Source of the DNA: Paraburkholderia bannensis NBRC 103871 | GTDB lineage: Bacteria; Pseudomonadota; Gammaproteobacteria; Burkholderiales; Burkholderiaceae | DNA length: 64,000 nucleotides | NCBI RefSeq assembly: GCF_000685015.1 | Contig: NZ_BAYA01000004.1 | Coordinates: forward strand, 434,001-498,000 | Direction of reading: 5' to 3' | Part shown: positions 17,956 to 25,706 of the stretch, piece after piece | Position numbering within the stretch: the stretch's first letter is position 1 | Layout of the letters: each line of letters opens with the position of its first letter | Translations under genes and position numbers: made by a program | The notes under the pieces: generated by a model | What the model was told of the DNA's origin: nothing | The model's database searches: none | The model's input: the letters and a program-made list of their open reading frames with translations, nothing else

Positions 17956-19173
17956 ATGAAGAAAACCACGTTCGCGCGGCTCGCGGCCTATGCAGCCGCC
18001 ACGGCAGCGGCTACGGCGCTTTGCGCGGGGAGTGCGCAGGCCGCGAACGACGCGGTGAAGATCGGCTTCATCACCGACATGTCGGGACTCTATGCGGACG
18101 ACGACGGCCAGGGCGGCCTCGCGGCGATCAAGATGGCGGTCGCGGACTTTGGCGGAAAAGTGCTCGGCAAGCCCATCGAGATCGTCTACGCCGATCACCA
18201 GAACAAGGCCGATATCGCCGCGTCGAAGGCGCGCGAATGGATGGATCGCGACGGCATCGACATGCTGCTCGGCGGCACCAATTCGGCGACCGCGCTGGCG
18301 ATGAACCAGGTCGCCCAGGAGAAGAAGCGCGTCTACTTCAACACGGGCGCGGGCACCGATGCGCTGACCAACGAGCAATGCACGCCGTACACGATCCACT
18401 ACGGCTACGACACGGTCGCGCTCGCCAAGGGCACGGGCCTCGCGGTGCTCAAGCAGGGCGGCAAGTCGTGGTTCTTCCTGACCGCCGACTACGCGTTCGG
18501 CAAGTCGCTCGAAAAGAACACCGCGGACGTGGTGAAGGCCAACGGCGGCCAGGTGCTGGGCGAAGTGCGCCACCCGCTGTCGGCATCGGACTTCTCGTCG
18601 TTCCTGTTGCAGGCGCAGGCGTCGAAGGCGCAGGTGCTCGGCCTTGCGAACGCGGGCGGCGACTCGGTCAACGCGATCAAGGCGTCGAAGGAATTCGGCA
18701 TCACCAAGACGATGAAGATCGCCGCGCTGCTGATGTTCCTGCCCGACGTGAAGAGCCTCGGGCTCGACACGACGCAAGGCCTCGTGCTGACGAGCGGCTG
18801 GTACTGGGATCAGAACGACGCGACGCGCAAGTGGGCGCAGCGCTACTTTGATCAGAACAAGAAGATGCCGTCCGAGCTTCAGGCCGCCGATTACTCGGTG
18901 GTGACGAACTACCTGAAGGCGGTGCAGGCCGTCGGTTCGACCGACTCCGACAAGGTGATGGCGCAGCTCAAGAAGACGAAGATCAACGACTTCTACACGA
19001 GCAACGGCTATATCCGCCAGGACGGTGTGCTGATTCACGACATGTACCTGGTCGAAGTGAAGAAGCCGTCCGAGTCGAAGGGGCCGTGGGATCTCTACAA
19101 GGTCGTGCAGACGATTCCGGGCGAGCAGGCCTACACGACGAAGGCCGAATCGAAGTGCGCGCTGTGGAAGTAA
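17956..19173 (+). CDS. Periplasmic binding protein of Liv-type transporter, system 1
   Basis: 405 residues from the ATG at 17956, preceded by GAAGGAG; a GTG at 17941 overlaps that ribosome site. The Sec signal peptide is KKTTFARLAAYAAATAAA and ends at AGSAQA. The mature protein is a type I periplasmic binding fold (KIGFITDMSGLYADDDGQGG, then VYADHQNKADIAASKAREW). It captures the substrate and delivers it to the two permeases encoded downstream. The leucine/isoleucine/valine family also contains binders of amides, urea and aromatic or hydroxy acids, so the ligand is open. The neighbouring hpd operon suggests a small organic acid as one possibility. Confidence 0.88.
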   Translation: MKKTTFARLAAYAAATAAATALCAGSAQAANDAVKIGFITDMSGLYADDDGQGGLAAIKMAVADFGGKVLGKPIEIVYADHQNKADIAASKAREWMDRDGIDMLLGGTNSATALAMNQVAQEKKRVYFNTGAGTDALTNEQCTPYTIHYGYDTVALAKGTGLAVLKQGGKSWFFLTADYAFGKSLEKNTADVVKANGGQVLGEVRHPLSASDFSSFLLQAQASKAQVLGLANAGGDSVNAIKASKEFGITKTMKIAALLMFLPDVKSLGLDTTQGLVLTSGWYWDQNDATRKWAQRYFDQNKKMPSELQAADYSVVTNYLKAVQAVGSTDSDKVMAQLKKTKINDFYTSNGYIRQDGVLIHDMYLVEVKKPSESKGPWDLYKVVQTIPGEQAYTTKAESKCALWK

Positions 19174-19317
19174 GCATCGCAATCTTCATCGGGCCCACGC
19201 GCGCGACGTGAGGGGCCGTCAATACGGGGTGGCATGCGGTGCCCGGCGCAGCGTTTCGCGCCAGGCGCCGCATGAGTACGTACACCGTTGTTATCAGTGC
19301 CTTCAGAGGCGGTTTTC

Positions 19318-20202
19318 ATGACGATCTTTGGCGTTCCGCTTCCGGCAATGCTCAGCCAGCTGTTGCTCGGGCTTGTGAACGGCTCGTTCTACGCGATTCT
19401 GAGCCTCGGCCTCGCCATCATTTTCGGCATGCTCAACGTGATCAACTTCGCGCACGGCGCGTTGTTCATGCTGGGCGCGATGCTCACATGGATGGGCCTC
19501 GCGTATTTCAACCTGCCGTACTGGGTGATGATTTTCGTCGCGCCGCTCGTGGTGGGGTTGATCGGCGTATTGATCGAGCGCTCGATGCTGCGCTGGCTGT
19601 ATCGGCTCGATCATTTGTATGGACTCCTGCTGACATTCGGGTTGACGCTCGTGGTCGAAGGCGTGTTCCGCTCGATCTATGGTGCGTCCGGGCAGCCCTA
19701 CGATGTGCCCGATCTGCTTGCGGGCGCAACCAATCTGGGCTTCATGTACCTGCCCAACTATCGCGCTTGGGTCGTGGTGGCGTCGCTGGCCGTGTGCTTC
19801 GCGACGTGGTTCGTGATCGAGAAAACACGGCTGGGCGCGTACCTGCGCGCGGGCACGGAAAACCCCAAGCTCGTCGAGGCGTTCGGCATCAACGTGCCGC
19901 TCATGATCACGCTGACCTATGGCTTCGGCGTGGCGCTCGCCGCGTTTGCGGGCGTGCTGGCCGCGCCCGTAATCCAGGTGTCGCCGCTCATGGGGCAGCC
20001 CATGATCATCACAGTGTTCGCCGTGGTCGTGATCGGCGGGATGGGGTCGATCATGGGCTCGATCCTCACCGGGCTGATGCTCGGCGTGATCGAGGGTTTC
20101 ACGCGCGTATTCTGGCCGGAGGCGTCCGCGACCGTGGTGTTCGTCATCATGGCGATCGTGCTGCTGGTTCGCCCCGCTGGCCTCTTCGGCAAGGAACGGT
20201 GA
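19318..20202 (+). CDS. Liv-type ABC permease (LivH-like), system 1
   Basis: 294 residues from the ATG at 19318 (GAGGCG upstream). It is an all-helical membrane protein with the LivH signature GLAIIFGMLNVINFAHGALFM near the N-terminus and about eight predicted transmembrane helices. The coupling region is in RAGTENPKLVEAFGINV. It pairs with the LivM-like protein whose start overlaps its stop by one base (TGATG), indicating translational coupling. Confidence 0.92.
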   Translation: MTIFGVPLPAMLSQLLLGLVNGSFYAILSLGLAIIFGMLNVINFAHGALFMLGAMLTWMGLAYFNLPYWVMIFVAPLVVGLIGVLIERSMLRWLYRLDHLYGLLLTFGLTLVVEGVFRSIYGASGQPYDVPDLLAGATNLGFMYLPNYRAWVVVASLAVCFATWFVIEKTRLGAYLRAGTENPKLVEAFGINVPLMITLTYGFGVALAAFAGVLAAPVIQVSPLMGQPMIITVFAVVVIGGMGSIMGSILTGLMLGVIEGFTRVFWPEASATVVFVIMAIVLLVRPAGLFGKER

Positions 20203-21173
20203 TGCAAAGAAAAGTGCTCTATGCGCTGCTGCTGATCGGTCTGGTCGCAGCGCCTTTTGCGGGCGGCTATCCGCTCTTCGTGATGAAGGTGCTGTGTTTC
20301 GCGCTCTTCGCCGCGGCGTTCAACCTGCTCATCGGCTATACGGGGTTGCTGTCGTTCGGGCACGCGATGTTTCTTGCGAGCGCGGGTTACACCACCGGCT
20401 ACGCGATCCAGTCGCTCGGTTTCACGCCGGAGCTGGGCGTGCTGGGCGGCACGGCGGTGGCGACGCTGCTGGGCATGATCGTCGGCCTTTTCGCGATCCG
20501 GCGGCAGGGCATTTACTTCTCGATGGTCACGCTCGCGCTCGCGCAGATGGTCTACTTCGTGTTCCTGCAAGCGCCGTTCACGCACGGCGAGGACGGCCTG
20601 CAAGGCGTGCCGCGCGGCAAGCTGTTCGGGCTGCTGTCGCTCGACTCGGATATCGCGCTCTATTACGTCGTGCTGGTGGTGATGGTGCTGGCGTTCATGC
20701 TGATCGTGCGCATCGTGCATTCGCCGTTCGGCCAGGTGCTGGTGGCGATCAAGGAGAACGAGCCTCGCGCGATTTCGCTGGGCTACGACACCGACCGCTT
20801 CAAGCTGCTTGCCTTCGTGCTGTCCGCGGGGCTTGCGGGGCTGGCCGGATCGCTCAAGGTGCTGGTGCTGGGCTTCGAGACGCTCGGCGACGCCTACTGG
20901 ACGATGTCCGGCCTCGTGATCCTGATGACGCTCGTGGGCGGCATGGGCACGCTGTTCGGGCCGCTGCTGGGTGCGGCGCTGATTGTCGCGCTCGAAGACC
21001 GGCTGGGCGATATCGGCACCGCGCTGGCCTCGGTGACGGGCGTGGACTGGTTCCGCTCGCTGGGTGAGTCTGCAACCATCGTCACGGGGCTGATTTTCAT
21101 TGCCTGCGTGCTGGCGTTCCGGCGCGGCATTGTCGGCGAGATCGTGGCGCGGGTGCGGCCGCTGCGCGCCTGA
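20202..21173 (+). CDS. Liv-type ABC permease (LivM-like), system 1
   Basis: 323 residues from the ATG at 20202, whose first base is the last base of the LivH stop codon. Multiple membrane helices are visible, with the LivM features LLIGYTGLLSFGHAMFLASAG and IKENEPRAISLGYDTDRFK. The latter is the cytoplasmic coupling loop that contacts the ATPase. It is the last gene of the first Liv operon, followed by a 665-base gap. Confidence 0.92.
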   Translation: MQRKVLYALLLIGLVAAPFAGGYPLFVMKVLCFALFAAAFNLLIGYTGLLSFGHAMFLASAGYTTGYAIQSLGFTPELGVLGGTAVATLLGMIVGLFAIRRQGIYFSMVTLALAQMVYFVFLQAPFTHGEDGLQGVPRGKLFGLLSLDSDIALYYVVLVVMVLAFMLIVRIVHSPFGQVLVAIKENEPRAISLGYDTDRFKLLAFVLSAGLAGLAGSLKVLVLGFETLGDAYWTMSGLVILMTLVGGMGTLFGPLLGAALIVALEDRLGDIGTALASVTGVDWFRSLGESATIVTGLIFIACVLAFRRGIVGEIVARVRPLRA

Positions 21174-21307
21174 AGTGTCTCTGAGGTGTCTGATTGATGC
21201 GTTATGGAGGCTTGCTTCACGTGGAAATTCGCGTGAGAATAAGCGCCTTCGTGTGCGACCCACACGGCCTCCGGATGCGTCGAAGGAATGCGACAAATCT
21301 GTGTCAG

Positions 21308-21412
21308 TGCGCCCCAATTCGGTGCCGCACTGCACCACTAGGGTAAATGCTAGTTGCCCGTCGGGGGTGCGAAAGTTAAAGTTTCACCTAGTTCTGATGC
21401 ACCGAATTTGCA
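21308..21412 (+). promoter_or_regulatory. NtrC-like sites and sigma-54-like promoter
   Basis: TGCACC-ACTAG-GGTAAA at 21331-21347 matches 10 of 12 defined bases of the NtrC consensus TGCACC-N5-GGTGCA. A looser TGCGCC...GGTGCC dyad lies at 21308-21326. About 60 bases downstream, ATGCAC (21397-21402) and TTGCA (21408-21412) have the exact spacing of sigma-54 -24/-12 elements. However, the -24 GG is only TG. The layout is that of an enhancer-dependent nitrogen promoter; the weak -24 keeps this tentative. Confidence 0.4.
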
Positions 21413-21422
21413 GGTGGAGAAC

Positions 21423-21494
21423 GAGGAGACAACTGAGGCACAAAGTGCCCGGACAAGGAAGCGCAGTTGGATGAGAGTCCAACTGCGCTTTTAA
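21423..21494 (+). ncRNA. Candidate nitrogen-controlled small RNA
   Basis: About 70 nt beginning where transcription from the sigma-54-like promoter would start. Hairpin 1 is GGCAC (21437-21441) AAA GTGCC (21445-21449). Hairpin 2 is a perfect 13-bp stem, 21459-21471 paired with 21478-21490 around a six-base loop, followed by TT then AATATT. That gives four U's in a row at the stem end, as in an intrinsic terminator. The unit sits 340 bases before the next gene, too far for a simple leader. It could alternatively be the terminator of the first Liv operon. Confidence 0.4.
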
Positions 21495-21838
21495 TATTCA
21501 AGCTTTGGCTCATATCGCCAAGGCGCCTCGTTCTCCATTCTCATCCGTCCCCCCTCCGTTTTATCCCCCTTTCTGCTGTTCTCTGGCATTCGCCAAACAT
21601 CGTCGTTACCGCTTCGTCTTTCGCTCGTTTTACCCACCGTTGCATCCACGCTGTAAGCCGATGGAAAGCGCTTGCCGCGCGAAACATCGCTCCGTTACAC
21701 TCGCCATTCGCCGACCATGCGGTCAGCATTATCGACCTTCGCTTTTTGGCGCATCGGTGCGCGGCCCCTGCCTGATTCGAACCCGGAAAATGCTGGTTTT
21801 CCGGCGCAATAAAGAAAACGACGATCGAAGGAGTGGAG

Positions 21839-23005
21839 ATGCAGTTGGTTTGGCGCTGGATGAGTGCGGCCATGGCCGCCACGGGGATGCTTGCCGCCAC
21901 GGCAGGCATGGCACACGCAGACGTGAAGATTGGCGTGACGCTGTCCGCCACCGGGCCGGCGGCTTCGCTGGGGATTCCGGAAAAGAACACGATCGCACTG
22001 CTGCCGAAGGAAATTGCGGGCCAGAAGATCGACTATCTCGTCCTCGACGACGCCACCGATTCCACCCAGGCCGTAAAGAACGCGCGCAAGCTCACAAGCG
22101 AAGATCACGTGGACGCGTTGCTCGGCTCGACCGTCGTGCCGAATTCGCTGGCGATGATCGACGTCGCCGCAGAGACCTCCACGCCGATGATCTCGATGGC
22201 CGCCGCCGCCTCGATCGTCGAGCCGATGGATGCGAAGCGCGCCTGGGTCTTCAAGACGCCGCAGAACGACCAGCTGATGGCTGGCGCGATCGCACAGCAC
22301 ATGGCCGCGCATGGCGTGAAGACGGTAGCCTTCATTGGTTTCTCGGATGCCTACGGCGAGAGCTGGTACAAGGCGTTCAGCGCGGCAGCGGCGAAGCAGG
22401 GCATCAAGGTAGTCGCCAACGAGCGCTTCGCGCGCAACGACGCGTCGGTCACGGGCCAGGTGCTCAAGATGATCTCGCAGCATCCGGACGCCGTGCTGGT
22501 CGCCGGCGCGGGCACGCCCGCCGCGTTGCCGCAAAAGACGCTCAAGGAGCGCGGTTACGCTGGCAAGTACTACCAGACGCACGGCGTTGCCAACAACGAC
22601 TTCCTGCGCGTGTGCGGCAAGGATTGCGAAGGCACGTATCTGCCCGCAGGGCCGCTCCTCGTCGCCGATCAATTGCCCGATTCGAACCCCGTGAAGCAGT
22701 CGGCACTCGCCTACAAGGCCGCTTATGAGAAGGCATATGGCGCGGGCTCCATTTCCACCTTCGGCGGTCACGCCTGGGATGCGGGCCTGTTGTTGCAGCA
22801 TGCGATTCCCGCCGCGCTGAAGGCGGGGCAGCCGGGCACCCAGGCGTTTCGCGAGGCGCTGCGCAAGGCGCTCGAAGGCTCGCACGATGTGGCTGGCGCG
22901 CACGGCATCTTCAACATGAGCGCGACCGATCATGCGGGCCTCGATGCACGGGCGCGCGTGATGGTGCAGATCGTCGGCGGCAAGTGGCAGCTGGCTGGCG
23001 ACTGA
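21839..23005 (+). CDS. Periplasmic binding protein A of Liv-type system 2
   Basis: 388 residues from the ATG at 21839, five bases after AAGGAG. The signal peptide ends near GMAHA. The mature part starts DVKIGVTLSATGPAASLG, a type I periplasmic binding protein of the LivJ/LivK family. A cysteine pair in RVCGKDCEG probably forms a disulfide. It is very similar, colinearly and almost without gaps, to the next gene (roughly 70 percent identity by eye), so the two arose by tandem duplication. A terminator separates them, which suggests separate expression levels. The substrate is not readable; aromatic or branched-chain compounds are typical. Confidence 0.9.
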   Translation: MQLVWRWMSAAMAATGMLAATAGMAHADVKIGVTLSATGPAASLGIPEKNTIALLPKEIAGQKIDYLVLDDATDSTQAVKNARKLTSEDHVDALLGSTVVPNSLAMIDVAAETSTPMISMAAAASIVEPMDAKRAWVFKTPQNDQLMAGAIAQHMAAHGVKTVAFIGFSDAYGESWYKAFSAAAAKQGIKVVANERFARNDASVTGQVLKMISQHPDAVLVAGAGTPAALPQKTLKERGYAGKYYQTHGVANNDFLRVCGKDCEGTYLPAGPLLVADQLPDSNPVKQSALAYKAAYEKAYGAGSISTFGGHAWDAGLLLQHAIPAALKAGQPGTQAFREALRKALEGSHDVAGAHGIFNMSATDHAGLDARARVMVQIVGGKWQLAGD

Positions 23006-23316
23006 GTTTCACGAGGAACGCACACGCATCGCACTCGACATCAAAAGGCACGCTCCCCCGGGACGTGCCTTTTTTGTTGCTGTCGCAACGATGCGTTCAA
23101 GCGTGAAGCGAGCAGGGCGGCAGTAAAGCAGCAGGATCGCGCAGCGGCTTGTGCAGTGCCGCAGGCAGGGAAAACCATGCGTCACACGCGCGATCCCGGT
23201 TACTACACTCAAAGGCCGGCGCGGCGGCGGGCACCTTGGCGCATTGAGCCGCAAGCAGCAACACGACGTCGGCACAACAAATATCGACACGCAGACCAAG
23301 CGTTTGGAGACGCGCA
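23006..23316. other. Gap between the twin binding-protein genes
   Basis: About 310 bases. It contains a strong terminator at 23043-23076 and then roughly 240 bases in which I see no gene and no clear consensus promoter, up to the GGAG site before 23317. Confidence 0.5.
23043..23076 (+). terminator. Rho-independent terminator between the twin binding proteins
   Basis: Stem AAGGCACG (23045-23052) and CGTGCCTT (23064-23071) with a run of T's to 23075. Confidence 0.9.
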
Positions 23317-24498
23317 ATGAAAACGAAGTTGGCGATGAAGAAGTGGTCGGTGAACGCACTCAATGCCGGACTCGCAGCGGCCTTGATGAGCATGGCGGGC
23401 GTCGCGGCCGCACAGGTGAAGATCGGCGTGACGCTGTCGGCGACGGGGCCTGCGGCATCGCTCGGCATTCCGGAGAAGAACACAATCGCGCTGCTGCCCA
23501 AGGAGATCGGCGGCAAGAGCGTGCAGTACATCGTGCTCGACGATGCCTCCGACACCAGCAAGGCCGTGCAGAACACCCACAAGCTGATCGACGAGGATCA
23601 CGTCGATGCGATCATCGGTTCGTCGGTGACGCCGAACTCGCTGGCGATGCTCGACGTCGTCGCGCAGGGCAAGACGCCGATGATCTCGCTCGCGGCATCG
23701 GCGGCGATCGTGCAGCCCATGGACGACAAGCGTAAATGGGCCTTCAAGCCGCCGCAGAACGACAGCCTGATGGCCGACGCGATTGCGGGCTACATGGAGA
23801 AGCATGGCGTGAAGACGGTGGGCTTCATCGGCTTCACGGATGCCTATGGCGACAGCTGGCTCAGGGAGTTCACCGCGGCCGCCGCGAAGCACAACCTGAA
23901 GATCATCGCGAGCGAGCGCTATAACCGCACGGATTCGTCGGTGACGGGGCAGGCGCTCAAGCTGATGTCGGCGAATCCGGATGCGGTGCTGATCGCCGGT
24001 TCCGGCACGCCTTCGGCGTTGCCCGCGACCACGCTCAAGGATCGCGGCTACAAGGGCAAGATCTATCAGACGCATGGCGTCGCCAATAACGACTTCCTGC
24101 GCGTGTGCGGCAAGGACTGCGAGGGCGAACTGCTGCCCGCCGGCCCGATTCTCGTCGCCGACCAGTTGCCCGATTCGAACCCGGTCAAGAAGTCGGCGCT
24201 CGCCTATAAGGCGGCCTACGAGAAGGCCTACGGCGCAGGCACGGTCGCGACCTTCGGCGGTCACGCATGGGACGCCGGCCAGATGCTCCAGCGTGCGATT
24301 CCCGCTGCGCTCAAGACGGCGCAGCCGGGCACCGAGGCGTTCCGCGTAGCGCTGCGCGACGCCCTGGAGAACATCAAGGATCTGCCGGTCTCGCACGGCA
24401 TCATGAACACCTCGCCGAGCGACCATAACGGCCTCGACGATCGTGCGCGCGTGATCGTCGAAGTGGTCAACGGCAAGTGGAAGCTGCAAGGCGACTAA
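23317..24498 (+). CDS. Periplasmic binding protein B of Liv-type system 2
   Basis: 393 residues with a signal peptide ending near GVAAA. The mature protein starts QVKIGVTLSATGPAASLG and is a close paralogue of the preceding gene. Both share GIPEKNTIALLPKEI, THGVANNDFLRVCGKDCEG and VADQLPDSNPVK. Differences cluster in the surface and hinge segments rather than the ligand-cleft motifs that I can identify. It is followed after about 150 bases by the permease and ATPase genes of the same system. Two receptors feeding one membrane complex would widen the substrate range or affinity range. Confidence 0.9.
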   Translation: MKTKLAMKKWSVNALNAGLAAALMSMAGVAAAQVKIGVTLSATGPAASLGIPEKNTIALLPKEIGGKSVQYIVLDDASDTSKAVQNTHKLIDEDHVDAIIGSSVTPNSLAMLDVVAQGKTPMISLAASAAIVQPMDDKRKWAFKPPQNDSLMADAIAGYMEKHGVKTVGFIGFTDAYGDSWLREFTAAAAKHNLKIIASERYNRTDSSVTGQALKLMSANPDAVLIAGSGTPSALPATTLKDRGYKGKIYQTHGVANNDFLRVCGKDCEGELLPAGPILVADQLPDSNPVKKSALAYKAAYEKAYGAGTVATFGGHAWDAGQMLQRAIPAALKTAQPGTEAFRVALRDALENIKDLPVSHGIMNTSPSDHNGLDDRARVIVEVVNGKWKLQGD

Positions 24499-24646
24499 GC
24501 CGCGCGACGTCCCTGTCTGCTTTTCCCTGAAGCGGCGCAGCCCGGTTGGCTGCGCCGCGCGTTTTCCCGCAGTACCGCAACTTCCCGCATCGCTCCCAAC
24601 GTCGTCCTGACGTTGCTGGTTTCATGTGTTTCAGGAAAGAGGGGTT

Positions 24647-25702
24647 ATGGATTTATCGATCGCCGCGATCCTTGCGCAGGACGGCATCACCACCGGAGCG
24701 ATCTACGCGCTGCTCGCGCTCGCCCTGGTGCTGGTGTTCTCCGTCACGCGCGTGATCTTCATTCCGCAGGGCGAGTTCGTCTCGTATGGCGCGTTGACGC
24801 TCGCCGCGCTGCAATCGCAGAAGTTTCCCGCCACCTGCTGGTTGCTTGTCGCGCTGGGGGCGGCCTGCTTCCTCGTCGAGACGGGCGGCCTCGTGCGTCA
24901 TGCCGAACGCCGCCGCCATGCCGCGCGCACGCTCGTCACGCTTGCGGGCAAGTACCTGCTGTTTCCCATCGCGCTCTATGCGCTCACGCGCGGCGTGGCC
25001 GGCCAGCCATTGCCGATGCTCGCGCAGATCGCGCTCACGCTCGCCATCGTCGTGCCGATGGGGCCGTTCATCTATCGCCTCGCCTATGAGCCGATCGCCG
25101 AGGCCACCACGCTGCTGCTGCTGATCGTGGCGGTGGCGGTGCACTTCGCGATGGTCGGTCTCGGCCTGGTGATGTTCGGCGCGGAAGGTTCGCGCACGAC
25201 GGCGTTCTCGGACGCCACGTTCAACATCGGCGCGCTATCGATCTCGGGGCAGAGCCTCTGGGTGACCGGCACGGCCGTGGTGTTGATCGTCGCACTGTAC
25301 TTCTATTTCGACCGCACGATTTCGGGCAAGGCGCTGCGCGCGACCTCGGTGAACCGACTGGGCGCGCGGCTCGTCGGCATCGGCACGACGCAGGCCGGGA
25401 GGCTCGCGTTCACGCTTGCGGCAGGGCTGGGCGCGCTGTGTGGCGTGCTGGTCGCGCCGCTCACCACCATCTACTACGACTCGGGCTTCCTGATCGGCCT
25501 CAAGGGCTTCGTGGGCGCGATCATCGGCGGCCTGGTGAGCTACCCGCTGGCTGCGGCTGGATCGGTGCTCGTGGGCCTGCTGGAGTCGTATTCGTCGTTC
25601 TGGGCAAGCTCGTACAAGGAAGTGATCGTGTTCACGCTGATCATCCCGGTGCTGCTGTGGCGCAGCCTGTCCACGCCGCACGCCGAAGAGGAAGAGGAGT
25701 GA
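24647..25702 (+). CDS. Liv-type ABC permease (LivH-like), system 2
   Basis: 351 residues from the ATG at 24647 (GAGGGG just upstream). It is longer than the usual 290-310 residues. The additional sequence is a segment at about residues 60-135 (LVRHAERRRHAARTLVTLAGKY and flanking helices) inserted after the first helices. LivH features are VFSVTRVIFIPQGEFVSYGAL and RATSVNRLGARLVGIGTTQAG, the coupling loop. It ends in an acidic run EEEEE four bases before the next start. Confidence 0.9.
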   Translation: MDLSIAAILAQDGITTGAIYALLALALVLVFSVTRVIFIPQGEFVSYGALTLAALQSQKFPATCWLLVALGAACFLVETGGLVRHAERRRHAARTLVTLAGKYLLFPIALYALTRGVAGQPLPMLAQIALTLAIVVPMGPFIYRLAYEPIAEATTLLLLIVAVAVHFAMVGLGLVMFGAEGSRTTAFSDATFNIGALSISGQSLWVTGTAVVLIVALYFYFDRTISGKALRATSVNRLGARLVGIGTTQAGRLAFTLAAGLGALCGVLVAPLTTIYYDSGFLIGLKGFVGAIIGGLVSYPLAAAGSVLVGLLESYSSFWASSYKEVIVFTLIIPVLLWRSLSTPHAEEEEE

Positions 25703-25706
25703 CGCG

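Larger units (their letters stand above)
21174..21838. other. Regulatory gap between the two Liv systems
   Basis: About 665 bases with no convincing protein gene. Its middle holds NtrC-like sites, a sigma-54-like promoter and a two-hairpin transcript described separately. The roughly 330 bases from 21500 to 21830 show nothing recognisable until the AAGGAG ribosome site of the next gene. Confidence 0.5.

Noticed and set aside
19239..20201. Possible fused frame in front of LivM of system 1
   Set aside because: The upstream part is out of frame with the clear LivH gene and is Arg-rich antisense-like; LivM starts at 20202 within the TGATG overlap.
21771..21782. GATTCGAACC, resembling a reverse-complement tRNA T-loop
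   Set aside because: The flanking bases do not form a T-stem and no acceptor or anticodon arm can be built; chance match.
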